Shown: positions 35,156 to 44,792, counted from the stretch's first letter. The stretch: 64,000 bases of DNA from Chloroflexota bacterium (GCA_022826725.1 JAJDUF010000011.1:186001-250000); one strand, 5' to 3'. The notes: a model not told the origin generated them from the sequence alone. Program-made: numbers and translations.

Positions 35156-35318
35156 GGATGCACCCCCTTGCCCAGGATTCACATAGGCGTCGGCGGATGT
35201 ATCACCACGGCCAGCCGACTGCCGGTGGATATTCTACTGGAATCTGCTCCTGGTACACAGCGAGGGGGCTGTATTCGCTGTAGAATCCGGGCGCTAAACC
35301 GACGCTACGGAGCAAACG

Positions 35319-36650
35319 ATGACTGACAGCAGTAAGAGCCGCGCCGCGTACACTCCCCACGCCGCGCCGCTGGCGCAGGACTATACGGTAGTGCGGCACA
35401 TTGCCGATCCCGACGTGTTCACAGCGACGCCGGCGCTGCTCCGGCTGCCCAGCGGGCGGTTGCTGTGCAGCTTCTCGCTGGTGACGCGGGTCGGGCGGGC
35501 GCCGGGCCACCCGGAGCGGGCGCTGGGGACGTATTTCTATACGAGCGACGACGGTGGTCGGACGTGGGAGGAGACCGGATCGGTAGCCCTCGACGACGGG
35601 CTGGTCTTCGTTCACCGCGACCGGCTGTATCTGCTGTGCAACCGGCCCGGCCGCGGTGAAATCGTGGTGACGGCCAGCGATGATGAGGGAGCGAGTTGGC
35701 GGGAGCCGGTGACGCTGTTTGCTGGACGTTTTTGGAATACGTTTACGCCTCATGCCGTCCGCGGCGACACCTTGTATTGGGCGTTGGGCGCGCCAAACGC
35801 GGGCGGCAACTTCAATCGCACCGGGTCGCGGATCGTCGTCGTGGCCGGGGACTTGGCTGCCGCCGACTTACTGGATCGGTCTCGCTGGCGGATTTCGCCG
35901 TATCTCGCGTACCCCGGCACGCCGGCCGGCCTCAGCGCCGAGCTACGCGATGACGTAGCACAGGGCGAGGTGTATCCGGCCGACGGCGATGATCTCACGA
36001 CGTCGTTTCCGGGCCGGCCGGCGGACCACGGCGATCACTGGCTGGAGCCGAACGTCGTCAACGTCAACGGTCGCATCCGCGTCTTTGTCCGACTTCGCAT
36101 TGATCGGCAGACGACCGCGCATCTCTGTGCCGTGTGTGACGTGGCCGATGACGGCGAGGAGGTCGAGCTGCGGTTCACCCAGTTGCATCCGCTGCCGGGC
36201 AACTGCTACTTCCACATCATTCGGGACGAACCGGTGGCCGCCCAAAGCCGCACGGATGGTGCCAGGTGTGGTGCGGCTTTAGGCGGCCAGCATGGCTACT
36301 TCTGGGCGGCGACCAGCCTGCCGACGCGGACGCAGGACCTGGAGTGGGGGCGGGAGATGGCGGCGCGAGGGTTGCTCAAGGGTCGCGCCGGCAACGAGCG
36401 CCGGTTTCTGATGCTCATGTACAGCCTGGACGCGCTGAACTGGTTTCCGGCGGGCTGTGTCGCGATGTGGCCGAGTCCGGGACAGGGCTTTCAATACAAC
36501 GCGCTCCTGGTTGACGGTGATGACCTGCTGGTGTCGTCGCGCACCGCGAAGAACGCGGCCAATCAGCACGACAACGACCTCGTGACCATCCACCGTGTCC
36601 GCGATTTCCGCTCGCTGGCGCTGAACCTCCATCCGGTAATCACCAGTTGA
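35319..36650 (+). CDS. BNR/Asp-box repeat sialidase-like protein (second)
   Basis: This 443-residue protein has Asp-box repeats TSDDGGRTW and SDDEGASW near the N-terminal third, plus degenerate blades (YSLDALNWFPAG) later. It is a six-bladed beta-propeller like the protein at 20352 but not closely similar by eye. DHWLEPNVVNVNGRIRVF gives a probable Glu of the active-site region. No signal peptide is seen. It is divergent from the grd-like operon with 163 bases between them. A sugar- or glycan-related role is likely; the substrate is unknown. Confidence 0.7.
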   Translation: MTDSSKSRAAYTPHAAPLAQDYTVVRHIADPDVFTATPALLRLPSGRLLCSFSLVTRVGRAPGHPERALGTYFYTSDDGGRTWEETGSVALDDGLVFVHRDRLYLLCNRPGRGEIVVTASDDEGASWREPVTLFAGRFWNTFTPHAVRGDTLYWALGAPNAGGNFNRTGSRIVVVAGDLAAADLLDRSRWRISPYLAYPGTPAGLSAELRDDVAQGEVYPADGDDLTTSFPGRPADHGDHWLEPNVVNVNGRIRVFVRLRIDRQTTAHLCAVCDVADDGEEVELRFTQLHPLPGNCYFHIIRDEPVAAQSRTDGARCGAALGGQHGYFWAATSLPTRTQDLEWGREMAARGLLKGRAGNERRFLMLMYSLDALNWFPAGCVAMWPSPGQGFQYNALLVDGDDLLVSSRTAKNAANQHDNDLVTIHRVRDFRSLALNLHPVITS

Positions 36651-36670
36651 GTAAGCGGAGGGCGAGAGAT

Positions 36671-37003
36671 ATGGACACCAAAAAGGTGCTCGACCAACCA
36701 GAGATGGAGCGGAAGACGAGGTCCATCATAGACCGCTTGCTGGCCGAGAAGGGCATCACGCGCTATGTCATCTTTGAGGTGGTCGAAGAGGCCAGCAAAG
36801 TCCTACCTGGTCGGATCTATCCAGTCTCTGGCCTCGTGCTGATCGACAATGGTAGGGTGTTCAGTTACTGGCTCGATTGGAATGCAGACAAGGGCGATTA
36901 TACGCTGGGCGAGGAAGATGGCTTTTGGCATGAAACAGATGTGTCAGCGTTCGAGGGTGATCGGGACTATCAAGAAGCGAAGAGAGGACTGGACCTGATC
37001 TAG
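36671..37003 (+). CDS. Hypothetical protein
   Basis: The 110-residue acidic protein starts at an ATG preceded by GGAGGGCGAG. VIFEVVEEASKVLP and LVLIDNGRVFSYWLDWN alternate strands and helices, with no cysteine and no membrane segment. I do not recognise the family. It follows the BNR gene at 21 bases and may be co-transcribed with it. Base composition is less GC-rich than the flanks. Confidence 0.55.
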   Translation: MDTKKVLDQPEMERKTRSIIDRLLAEKGITRYVIFEVVEEASKVLPGRIYPVSGLVLIDNGRVFSYWLDWNADKGDYTLGEEDGFWHETDVSAFEGDRDYQEAKRGLDLI

Positions 37004-37184
37004 GACTCTCGTTGTCTAACTCTACCACTGACCACTATCCCACAGAGGTCATTCCACCAGATTATCGGAAGCCATGAGGAAGTGAACAAGGCGTTTGCCG
37101 GGACACGAGGCCGGCCAGGAAATTGGTCAGTGGCACAATTGGTAGGGAGCGCGGTGCTCACCGGGCGGAGGAGGTACGGGTACG

Positions 37185-37987
37185 ATGCCAAGAGGACAAC
37201 CCCGCCCACGGCAAGCGGATGTGGAGGACCTGCGGGACGGCCACAGCGAAAGCTATCACAAGGTGCTGCAGGAGCGCCTCGCCCCCCGCCAACACCCCAG
37301 GCCGTTGCGATGGACACCGTGTGGGTCGCCGCGCGTGCCCGGGACGTGGCCCTATGTCAGGCTTGGCTCGGCGAGGCGGCAGCGGCGCGGGCGTGGCTCG
37401 CCCGTGCCGCCACGCACTATCACGAGCTGTTCGCCCTCCCCCAGCGGGCGGCCGATCCCGCGGTGCGCGAAGGGGCGCGATGGAAAGCTTCGGTGCTCAG
37501 TGCGGTGTCTGCCCTACCCTGCCTGGCCTTGGCCGGCACCCCCACCCAGCGCCAGGACGGCGCAACCCTGATGCAGCAGTTCAACGAGCGGCAGGACGAC
37601 CACCTGAATTACCATCCCATCCAGCGGCTGTACGTCTGCACGTTGCGCGACCTGGTGGTTGGGGACATGGCCGGGTGTCGCCACTGGGCGGCGCAAGCAA
37701 GCCAACTGCGCCGTGTGGGGAAAATGTGGGCCATGTACGTGCAGGGGGTTGTCGCCTGCCGGGCCATCGTGGATGAGGATGCCGACGCCTTGGCAGCGGC
37801 GCTGCAGGTGGTGCTGCGCGAGCAGCTACGTGATGCCCGAGGCTCGGAGCGGGGGCACGCGGGCGGCCTGTTCTCGCTGCAAGGCACGGCGCTGGTGGCA
37901 TTGGCCCTAGAGCGGGGGCTGGCCGTGGACTTGGATGTGCCGAACGGGGCGTACATCGCGCGGTGCTTCCTGCCGGCAACAGCGTAG
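37185..37987 (+). pseudogene. Frameshifted hypothetical gene
   Basis: A strong AGGAGGT lies before an ATG at 37185 that opens MPRGQPRPRQADVEDLRDGH and SESYHKVLQERLAPRQ, then becomes nonsense. From about 37290 another frame takes over with TPQAVAMDTVWVAARARDVA and a 225-residue sequence of Ala-rich helices (AWLARAATHYHELFALP, RLYVCTLRDLVVGDMAGC) that resemble helical-repeat (TPR-like) proteins. The junction lies in a C-rich tract (GCCCCCCGCC) at about 37280. One base change there would join the parts, so this is a frameshift, natural or a sequencing error. Function unknown. Confidence 0.5.
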
Positions 37988-38174
37988 GCCGGTCGCCTCA
38001 CCACCTCCGCACCTTTCCAACTGAAGACACCACGCCTTGAGCAGTGGCTGCTGCTCATATACGCCCCGTTCGGGGTGCCCTGGCACGCGGTGGGAGCTTG
38101 TGGCGAAGGACCGGCGCTACACGGGCCAGCGCGCGCTGGAGAGGAGCCTGGGGAGCGTATGCTACACTGGGGGG

Positions 38175-38480
38175 CGAAGCGAATACGGTAGGCGTTGACG
38201 AGGACACGTCCCGGTCCGGTGGCGCGGCAGAGAGGGGAGGCCACCGGCTGCAAGCCTCCCAAGTGGACGAGGCCGGGATACCACCTCCGAGCCGGTCGGT
38301 TGAAGGCGAGCGGTCCGCGCTAGAGTGGAACCGCGCTGCTGCGTAAGCCGACCCCGGTGGCTCCGGATAGCAGCCGGCGAGTGCGTCACGATTGCCCGTT
38401 TGGGCAGTGCGGCGAATTCGGGTGGAACCGCGCGAGGCGATGCCTCCCGTCCCGAGAGGGCGGGGGGCGTTTTGTTTGGC
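38175..38480 (+). promoter_or_regulatory. T-box riboswitch leader of thrS
   Basis: The leader has stem I features (GACGAGGACACG, then AGAGAGGGGAGGCC and GGCTGCAAGCC), the specifier loop with ACC at 38280-38282 (Thr) followed by ACCTCCGAGCC, and the T-box GGGTGGAACCGCG at 38420-38432. A GC-rich terminator stem follows at 38442-38468 with GTTTTGTTT. Aligned to the pheS leader, the specifier falls in the same register (ACC versus TTC before a near-identical 11-base flank). Uncharged tRNA-Thr should stabilise the antiterminator and turn on thrS. Confidence 0.9.
38442..38477 (+). terminator. thrS leader terminator
   Basis: Arms GCCTCCCGTCC and GGCGGGGGGC (with wobble pairs) are followed by GTTTTGTTT. 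The stem shares bases with the T-box antiterminator, giving the switch that thrS transcription needs. Confidence 0.75.
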
Positions 38481-38621
38481 TGCCAGTCTAGCAAGCGCAG
38501 AGACGAATAATACGACAGGTCGGTACGATGATTGCGGCGATCACCGAGCAACGAGTGTTGGAGGGAGCTTCCCTGGCCGTTCACCGCGGCCGGGGTGTGA
38601 CCGTTTGCTAGGCGCAACGCC

Positions 38622-38656
38622 GGCCTCCCTATGGTACCCCCGCTTCGCAGGGGGAC
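38622..38656 (+). repeat. Extragenic repeat, family A copy 3 (degenerate)
   Basis: GGCCTCCCTATGGTACCCCC is the inverse-orientation form of the GGGGGGACCATAGGGGGGCC core, then CGCTTCGCAGGGGGAC. It lies between the thrS leader terminator and the thrS start. Confidence 0.5.
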
Positions 38657-38730
38657 GGGCGCAGCGTGCTGCGCCCCTACGGTTTGGCCCTACCAACCCA
38701 CATCTTTGAAACCTGAGATAGGAGTATGTG

Positions 38731-40578
38731 ATGAGTAAGAACGAGGCTGCGGAGGGTGCTGCGGCGCCGGACGACGGGCCGATTCCGCTGGACACGCTGC
38801 GGCATTCGGCTGCACATGTCATGGCCGAGGCGGTGCAGCAAATCTGGCCGCACGCGAAGTTCGGCATTGGCCCGCCGATTGCCGACGGTTTCTACTACGA
38901 CTTCGACCTGCCCCGGCCGCTGACTCCCGACGATCTGGCGCAAATCGAGCGGCGGATGCGGCGGATCATCAAAGCCAATCTGCCCTTTTCCAGTCAGGAG
39001 ATCGAGGGTGAGGCGGCCAAGGAACTGTTCCGCGAGCGCGGGCAGCCCTACAAGCTGGAGCTGATCGAGGCGCTGATGGCCGGTGAGGCGAGCGGCGAGG
39101 TTGCCGACTCGCCGGATGCCGCCGGTGTCAGCGGGGGTAACGTAAGGCTCTACGAACAGGGCAAGTTTCTCGACCTGTGCGGTGGTCCGCACGTCGCGCG
39201 CACGGGCGAGGTCGGGCCGTTCAAGCTGCTGCGGGTCGCCGGTGCCTACTGGCGAGGCGACGAGAACCGCCCGCAGCTCCAGCGCATCTACGGGACGGCC
39301 TGGCACACGCAGCAGGAGCTTGACGACTACCTGTGGAAGCTCGAAGAGGCGCGCCGACGCGATCACCGGCGCCTCGGCACCGACTTGGGGCTGTTCTTCT
39401 TCAACGAGCAGGTCGGCGGCGGCCTGCCGCTGTGGGAGCCGGACGGGGCGGTCCTGCGGAGCGTGTCGGAGGACTTTTGGAAGGAAGAGCATCGCAAGTG
39501 GGGCTATGAATACGTCTATTCGCCGCATATCGGCACTGCCGATTTGTGGTCAAGCTCCGGCCACCTGGAGTTCTTCCGGGACGCCATGTACGCGCCGATT
39601 GACATTGACCAGCAGCAGTTCCTACTCAAGCCGATGAACTGTCCCTTCCACGTGCAGGTCTACCGGCGGCGGCTCCGCTCGTATCGTGAGCTACCGGTGC
39701 GGTACTGCGAGCTGGGCACGGTCTATCGCTACGAGCGGGCCGGCGTGCTGCATGGTCTCCTGCGCGTGCGCGGCTTCACGCAGGACGACTCGCATATCTT
39801 CTGCCGGCCCGATCAGCTTGAAGACGAGATCAACGGCGTGCTCGATCTCGGCCTACACCTGCTGCGCTCGTTCGGCTTCCACGAGTACGAGATCGAACTT
39901 TCCGTGCGCGATCCGAACAACCTGGACCAGTACATGGGTGGCGACAAGGAGTGGGAGCAGGCCGAGGGTGCGCTGCGGCGTGCCCTTGAAGGGCACAATC
40001 TGGACTTCCACGTTGCCGAGGGCGAGGCCGTCTTCTACGCACCCAAGATTGATATTCACCTGCTCGACTCGCTCGGCCGCACGTGGCAGTGTACGACCGT
40101 CCAGGTGGACTTCAACCTCCCGGAGCGATTTGATCTTGGCTATATCGGCGAGGACGGGGCCGAGCACCGGCCCTTCATGGTCCATCGCGCCTTGCTCGGC
40201 TCGCTGGAGCGGTTCCTCGGCACGCTGATCGAGCACTACGGGGGCGCTTTCCCGCTCTGGCTGGCGCCGGCGCAGGCCATCGTGCTGCCCATCGCCGACC
40301 GCCACAATGCCTACGCAGCGGAAGTGGCGGCGGCGCTGGAGCAGGCCGGTCTGCGCGCACGGGTGGATAGCCGGTCGCAGCGTATCGGGGCGAAAATACG
40401 TGAAGCGCAGCTCCAGAAAATTCCATACATGCTCGTCGTCGGCGACCGCGAGGCAGCGGCGCAGCAGGTGGCGGTACGCCGGCGGAGTGGGGAGGACCGC
40501 GGGACGGTCGCGGTGCCTGAGGTCGTTGCCGTCATGCAGCGCGAAGTCGAGGCGAAAGCCAGCGAGCCGCTGCTGTAG
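38731..40578 (+). CDS. thrS: Threonyl-tRNA synthetase, without TGS domain
   Basis: ThrS charges tRNA-Thr with threonine. The 615-residue protein begins directly with the editing domain ([13 protein letters not shown]), lacking the roughly 60-residue N-terminal TGS domain found in most bacterial enzymes. The catalytic domain has MNCPFH and the class II motifs, [24 protein letters not shown] and, near the end, LVVGDREAA in the anticodon-binding domain. Zinc ligands are the Cys of MNCPFH, His of [14 protein letters not shown] and His of MVHRALLGS. Its T-box leader is described separately. TAGGAG precedes the ATG at 38731. Confidence 0.93.
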   Translation: MSKNEAAEGAAAPDDGPIPLDTLRHSAAHVMAEAVQQIWPHAKFGIGPPIADGFYYDFDLPRPLTPDDLAQIERRMRRIIKANLPFSSQEIEGEAAKELFRERGQPYKLELIEALMAGEASGEVADSPDAAGVSGGNVRLYEQGKFLDLCGGPHVARTGEVGPFKLLRVAGAYWRGDENRPQLQRIYGTAWHTQQELDDYLWKLEEARRRDHRRLGTDLGLFFFNEQVGGGLPLWEPDGAVLRSVSEDFWKEEHRKWGYEYVYSPHIGTADLWSSSGHLEFFRDAMYAPIDIDQQQFLLKPMNCPFHVQVYRRRLRSYRELPVRYCELGTVYRYERAGVLHGLLRVRGFTQDDSHIFCRPDQLEDEINGVLDLGLHLLRSFGFHEYEIELSVRDPNNLDQYMGGDKEWEQAEGALRRALEGHNLDFHVAEGEAVFYAPKIDIHLLDSLGRTWQCTTVQVDFNLPERFDLGYIGEDGAEHRPFMVHRALLGSLERFLGTLIEHYGGAFPLWLAPAQAIVLPIADRHNAYAAEVAAALEQAGLRARVDSRSQRIGAKIREAQLQKIPYMLVVGDREAAAQQVAVRRRSGEDRGTVAVPEVVAVMQREVEAKASEPLL

Positions 40579-40619
40579 TAAAATGGTTGCAGAGCACACC
40601 AAAACCGAGGAGACGGCTT

Positions 40620-41672
40620 GTGGAAAAGATACCGGTAGGCGTTCTGGCTGCTACGGGCATTGTAGGGCAGCGATTTATCCAGCTGCTCGCCGACCATCCG
40701 TGGTTCGAGATCACGGCGGTCGCTGCTTCGGAGCGCAGCGCCGGTAAGCGTTACAGCGACGCGGTGCATTGGCTGCTGCCGACACCGATTCCGGAGGGGG
40801 TCGCCGACATGACGGTGGTCGAGAGCCGGCCGCCGCTCGACTGCGCGCTCGTCTTTTCGGCGCTGCCGTCGGACGTGGCGCGGGAGGTCGAGCCGGCGTT
40901 TGCCGAGGCCGGCTACGTCGTCAGCAGCAACGCGAGCGCCTACCGTCGGGAGCCGGATGTGCCCCTGTTGATCCCGGAGGTCAACCCGGACCATCTCGGC
41001 TTACTGCCGTCGCAGCAGAAGAGCCGGGGCTGGGACCACGGCTGCCTGGTGACGAATCCCAACTGCTCGACCATTACGCTCGTGATGGCGCTCAAGCCGC
41101 TGGTTGACGCCTTTGGGGTCGAGCAGGTCATTGTCACCACGATGCAAGCGACTTCCGGCGCCGGCTATCCGGGTGTGCCGTCGCTCGACGTGATTGACAA
41201 CGTGCTCCCACACACCGACGGCGAGGAGCCGAAGATGGAATGGGAGCCGCTGAAGCTGCTCGGCTCGCTGAACGGGGCGGAGATCACGCTGGCGGACTTG
41301 CCGATCAGCGCCCACTGCCATCGAGTGGCGGTATGGGACGGGCACACGGAGGCCGTCTCGGTCAAGCTCGGTCGCCCGGCGACGGCCGACGAGCTACGAC
41401 AGGTGTTGCACGACTTTCGGGGCTTACCGCAAGAGTTGGGGCTGCCGAGTGCGCCGGAGCGGCCCTTGTCGGTGCCGGCACAGGAGAATCGCCCGCAGCC
41501 GCGCCTTGACCGCGACGCCGCCGGTGGCATGGCGACGGCGGTGGGCCGCATTCGACCCTGCCCGATCCTCGACTGGAAGCTGCTCGTGGTGGGCCACAAC
41601 ACGGTCCGCGGTGCTGCCGGGGCCGCCATCCTCAACGCCGAGCTGATGAAGGCGCAAGGATACCTGTCGTAG
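40620..41672 (+). CDS. asd: Aspartate-semialdehyde dehydrogenase
   Basis: The 350-residue enzyme converts 4-aspartyl phosphate to aspartate 4-semialdehyde for threonine, methionine and lysine. The Rossmann start is [18 protein letters not shown], with the catalytic Cys in [18 protein letters not shown] and [11 protein letters not shown] carrying the active-site His and Arg. The sequence resembles the archaeal/fungal-like ASADH type. A GTG at 40620 with GAGGAG upstream is preferred over a TTG 33 bases earlier. It lies between thrS and rpmI, in the place where many genomes have infC. Confidence 0.92.
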   Translation: MEKIPVGVLAATGIVGQRFIQLLADHPWFEITAVAASERSAGKRYSDAVHWLLPTPIPEGVADMTVVESRPPLDCALVFSALPSDVAREVEPAFAEAGYVVSSNASAYRREPDVPLLIPEVNPDHLGLLPSQQKSRGWDHGCLVTNPNCSTITLVMALKPLVDAFGVEQVIVTTMQATSGAGYPGVPSLDVIDNVLPHTDGEEPKMEWEPLKLLGSLNGAEITLADLPISAHCHRVAVWDGHTEAVSVKLGRPATADELRQVLHDFRGLPQELGLPSAPERPLSVPAQENRPQPRLDRDAAGGMATAVGRIRPCPILDWKLLVVGHNTVRGAAGAAILNAELMKAQGYLS

Positions 41673-41731
41673 CCGGCTGTCCCCTATCACTGCACCATAA
41701 GGCGGTGCTCTGGCCTGGTGCCGGAGAAAAG

Positions 41732-41740
41732 TGCTATAGT
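41732..41740 (+). promoter_or_regulatory. Extended -10 promoter candidate for rpmI
   Basis: TGCTATAGT fits the extended -10 form TGNTATAAT with one mismatch, 67 bases upstream of rpmI. No good -35 is seen. It may start the ribosomal-protein mRNA. Confidence 0.4.
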
Positions 41741-41807
41741 TACGGTCGCTACGTTGCCGGCCTGTCCATACTTCCGGCCGGATAATTCCCCCCTGAGGAC
41801 GGCACTC

Positions 41808-42005
41808 ATGCCCAAGATGAAGACCCACAAGGCATCGGCCAAGCGGTTTCGTGTCACGCGCAACGGCAAGGTGATGCGCGCGAAGGGATCGGTCAGCCAC
41901 CATCGCATGAAGAAGCGCGGGCGCACCAAGCGCATGATTGACGAGACGTCCGCGGCAGCGCCGAGCGATGCCAAGCGGATCAAGAGAATTCTGGTAGGCA
42001 GTTAG
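41808..42005 (+). CDS. rpmI: 50S ribosomal protein L35
   Basis: The 65-residue basic protein opens [17 protein letters not shown] and holds [13 protein letters not shown], both diagnostic for bL35. It binds the large subunit. GAGG lies before the ATG. It is followed by rplT at 34 bases, the universal order; infC is absent. Confidence 0.96.
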   Translation: MPKMKTHKASAKRFRVTRNGKVMRAKGSVSHHRMKKRGRTKRMIDETSAAAPSDAKRIKRILVGS

Positions 42006-42039
42006 CACCGGGCCGGGAGAGGCAGAGCAGGATACAGAC

Positions 42040-42390
42040 ATGGTACGGGTCAAGCGCGGCGTCACCAATCACCGCCGGCACAAGAAGGTGCTCAAGCGGA
42101 CAAAGGGCCAGTACGGGGCACGGAGCCGCCGTTACAAAGTGGCGCACGAGGCCATGATTCACAGCCTCGACTACGCCTATCGTGGCCGCCGACAGCGCAG
42201 ACGCGACCTGCGCCGGCTGTGGATTCTGCGGATCAACGCCGCGTCGCGACAGCACGGGCTGACCTACAGCACCTTCATGCATGGCCTCCGCAAAGCCGGC
42301 ATCTCCATAGACCGCAAGATGCTGGCCGACCTCGCCGTGCGTGATGCCGAGGCGTTCGGACAGATTGCGGCGCAGGCGGCAGCCGCCTAA
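42040..42390 (+). CDS. rplT: 50S ribosomal protein L20
   Basis: The 116-residue protein is bL20, an early assembly protein that binds 23S rRNA and, in many bacteria, controls its own operon. [35 protein letters not shown] and the late [17 protein letters not shown] are family signatures. A GGGAGAGG site precedes the ATG. The next gene starts six bases after its stop. Confidence 0.97.
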   Translation: MVRVKRGVTNHRRHKKVLKRTKGQYGARSRRYKVAHEAMIHSLDYAYRGRRQRRRDLRRLWILRINAASRQHGLTYSTFMHGLRKAGISIDRKMLADLAVRDAEAFGQIAAQAAAA

Positions 42391-42396
42391 TCCGGC

Positions 42397-43260
42397 TTGA
42401 TTACCAGCCTCGCCAATCCACGCATTCGCCTCGCCCTCAGCCTCCACACGCGCCGGGGGCGGCAGCGCACCGGCGCCTTCTTGTTGGAAGGCACGCGGCT
42501 CGTCACCGAGGCGCTCCGCGCCACCACGCCGCAGCTAGTGCTCCACAGCGCCGATTTTGCCCAACGGCAGCGCCGCCACCGCCACCTGCTCGACACCCTC
42601 CGCCGTGCGGGGGCGGAGGTGCGCGAGGTATCACTGGGCGTGCTGAGTGCCGTCAGCGATACGGTCACGCCGCCGGGCATCGCCGCGATTGTGCCGGAGG
42701 TGCGTCTTGACCCCGACGAGAACGCCGTGCCGCTCGTGCTGTTGCTGGACGGCATCAGCGACCCTGGCAACGCCGGGGCGATCCTGCGCGTGGCCGCAGC
42801 CAGTGGTGTGACTGAAGTGCTGGCTGCACGCGGCTGCGTTGATCTGTGGAGTCCCAAGGTCGTGCGAGCCGCGGCCGGGGCGCATTTCCAGGTGCCCGTC
42901 CGGCAGGGTATGGAGTGGCTGGCGCTGGGTGAGAGGCTGGCTGCGGTACCGGCGCGCTGGCTTGCCGATCCGCGCGGCGGTGTTGCCTACTGGGCGCCGG
43001 ATTGGACGCAGCCGGCGGTGGTCGTCGTCTCCAGCGAGGCGCAGGGCGCCAGCGCCGAGGCCGTGCAGCTCACGGACGGGCAGGCGGTAACGGTGCCAAT
43101 GGCGAGCGGGCGGTCGTTGGACTCGTTGAACGTCGGGGTTGCAGCCGGTATCATCTTATTCGAGGCGTTACGCCAGCGCACGGCGAGCGGTGAGGCAAAG
43201 GCTTCATCGGCCGACGTGCGAGCGGAAGTTAATAGCGAACGGCGAGGACGAAGCGAGTAG
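42397..43260 (+). CDS. TrmH/SpoU family RNA 2'-O-methyltransferase
   Basis: This 287-residue SPOUT-class enzyme has an N-terminal L30e-like substrate-binding domain and the knot domain with LLDGISDPGNAGAILRVAAA, then LDSLNVGVAAGIILFEALR at the end. It methylates the 2'-oxygen of a ribose in rRNA or tRNA using SAM. Start is a TTG at 42397, six bases after rplT. The gene ends in the 5' part of the pheS leader. A position next to L20 suggests 23S rRNA as target, but that is inference. Confidence 0.85.
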   Translation: MITSLANPRIRLALSLHTRRGRQRTGAFLLEGTRLVTEALRATTPQLVLHSADFAQRQRRHRHLLDTLRRAGAEVREVSLGVLSAVSDTVTPPGIAAIVPEVRLDPDENAVPLVLLLDGISDPGNAGAILRVAAASGVTEVLAARGCVDLWSPKVVRAAAGAHFQVPVRQGMEWLALGERLAAVPARWLADPRGGVAYWAPDWTQPAVVVVSSEAQGASAEAVQLTDGQAVTVPMASGRSLDSLNVGVAAGIILFEALRQRTASGEAKASSADVRAEVNSERRGRSE

Positions 43261-43606
43261 GACGGCCTGACTGTCCGCAGAGAGCCGGGGTCAGCGGCTG
43301 CGAGCACCGGCGGCAATGGTCGTACTGAAGTTCCCTTCTGAGCCGGCGGAGGAAAGGCCAATGCGCCTGATGCCACTGAGGAACCGATGTGGCACGGCGC
43401 GGTGGCCGAGTAATGCCGACCCGGAAGCCCACCGATAGCGGGGCAATGGCTCTTGGGGCAGGTGTGTCCCGGAGCTAGCGAGAGTGGGCTTGCTGCTGCC
43501 GTAGTCATTATGTAGGCGCGGCCGGCGAGCTAACGCGGGTGGTACCGCGGCGATGACCGGCCACGGCCGTCGCTTCGTCCCGGACGAGGCGACGGTTCTT
43601 TTGTTG
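43230..43606 (+). promoter_or_regulatory. T-box riboswitch leader of pheS
   Basis: The leader overlaps the spoU 3' end. It shows GACGAAGCGAGTAG and AGAGAGCCGGGGTC of stem I, the specifier TTC at 43331-43333 (Phe) followed by CCTTCTGAGCC, conserved TAATGCCGACCC of stem II and the T-box GCGGGTGGTACCGCGG at 43535-43550. A strong terminator follows. Uncharged tRNA-Phe should allow read-through into pheST. Confidence 0.9.
43567..43603 (+). terminator. pheS leader terminator
   Basis: A near-perfect 14-base arm CCGTCGCTTCGTCC pairs with GGACGAGGCGACGG and TTCTTTTG follows. The stem competes with the T-box antiterminator. Confidence 0.85.
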
Positions 43607-43628
43607 TGTGGTGGGCCTCACCCCCCGG

Positions 43629-43656
43629 CCCCCTCTCCACCATGTAGAGAGGGGGA
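43629..43656. repeat. Extragenic palindrome, family B copy 2
   Basis: CCCCCTCTCCAC, CATGT and AGAGAGGGGGAG form a family-B element between the pheS leader terminator and pheS. Confidence 0.55.
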
Positions 43657-43697
43657 GTCTGCTGGAGGTGTGTGGGTGAGGTGTGAAGGAGTGGACG

Positions 43698-44735
43698 ATG
43701 CAGGATACGTGGGAAGCGCTGCAACAGGCGGCCGAGCGGGAACTGGCCGCGGCCGGGGACGTGCAGGCATTGGAAGCCTGGCGTATCGAGTATCTCGGGC
43801 GGCGCGGGCGCCTCGCCCAAGCCATGCGCGGGCTGGGGCAACTGCCGCCGGAGGCGCGTCCGGCCGCCGGGGCGGCGGGCAACGCGGTCAAGGCGGCCTT
43901 GACCGGCGTGTATGACGCCCGGAAGCAGGCCCTCGCCGCGGCGGAGCAAGCGCCGGTTGAGGAGACGGCGGCGTTCGACGTGACGCTGCCCGGCATTCGG
44001 CCGCGCGTGGGCCAGGCGCATGTCATCAACCAAGTCATGGCCAAGGTCATGGCCGCTTTCGGTCAGTTGGGCTTCCGCGCCACGGACGGGCCGGAGGTGG
44101 AGTGGGACCGCAACAACTTCACCTTGCTCAACCTGCCCGAAGAGCATCCGGCCCGCGATATGTGGGACACCTTCTACGTCGGGAACGTGGGGAAGCCGGG
44201 GGAAGTGCTGCTCCGCACGCACACCTCACCGATGCAGATTCGGGTGATGGAGCAGACCGAGCCGCCGGTGCGAGTCATTGTGCCCGGCAAGGTGTACCGC
44301 TACGAGGCAACCGACGCCACGCACGGCTGGATGCTGTATCAGGTCGAGGGCTTTGCCGTGGATTGCCGGGTGACGATGGCCGATCTGAAAGGCACTCTGA
44401 CACAAGCCATCCAGCTTATCTTCGGCCGAGAACGGCGCACTCGGTTCCGCTGCGATTACTTCCCGTTCGTGGAGCCGGGGGTGGACATGGCGATGGAATG
44501 CCACGTCTGCGACGGGAGCGGATGTGGCGTGTGCAGCAGTACGGGCTGGATCGAGATTCTGGGCGCCGGGATGATCCATCCGCAGGTGCTACGCAACGTC
44601 GGCTACGACCCGGAGGAGTACAGCGGCTTTGCCTTTGGCATGGGTCTTGACCGTATTGCCATGCTGCTCTACGGCATTGACGACCTGCGCCTGTTCTACG
44701 ACAACGATCTGCGGTTCCTACGCCAGTTCCGCTAG
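43698..44735 (+). CDS. pheS: Phenylalanyl-tRNA synthetase alpha subunit
   Basis: PheS, 345 residues, forms the catalytic half of the alpha2-beta2 enzyme that charges tRNA-Phe. N-terminal coiled coil (about 1-100) precedes motif 2 (RTHTSPMQIRVM...KVYRYEATD) and motif 3 (FGMGLDRIAML). ECHVCDGSGCGVC is a cysteine cluster seen in some PheS enzymes. The ATG at 43698 has GGAG upstream; a GTG 15 bases earlier is weaker. It is under T-box control and precedes pheT. Confidence 0.95.
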   Translation: MQDTWEALQQAAERELAAAGDVQALEAWRIEYLGRRGRLAQAMRGLGQLPPEARPAAGAAGNAVKAALTGVYDARKQALAAAEQAPVEETAAFDVTLPGIRPRVGQAHVINQVMAKVMAAFGQLGFRATDGPEVEWDRNNFTLLNLPEEHPARDMWDTFYVGNVGKPGEVLLRTHTSPMQIRVMEQTEPPVRVIVPGKVYRYEATDATHGWMLYQVEGFAVDCRVTMADLKGTLTQAIQLIFGRERRTRFRCDYFPFVEPGVDMAMECHVCDGSGCGVCSSTGWIEILGAGMIHPQVLRNVGYDPEEYSGFAFGMGLDRIAMLLYGIDDLRLFYDNDLRFLRQFR

Positions 44736-44752
44736 GCCGCCCCCTACTGGTG

Positions 44753-44792
44753 CTCTCCTCTCTCGGATCGTAGAGAAAGAGACGGGGTGAGG
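44753..44792. repeat. Extragenic palindrome, family B copy 3 (degenerate)
   Basis: CTCTCCTCTCTC and GAGAAAGAGACGGGGTGAGG flank a short loop between pheS and pheT. It resembles family B weakly. Confidence 0.35.

Noticed and set aside
37082..37310. Single long frame from 37082 as one intact protein
   Set aside because: It lacks a ribosome-binding site, and the Pro/Arg-rich N-terminus is out of frame with the better-supported start at 37185.
38323..38335. First GTGGAACCGCG as an additional T-box
   Set aside because: It pairs with GCGGTCC just upstream and falls where stem II lies when the thrS leader is aligned with that of pheS. The second copy is followed by the terminator and is the true T-box.
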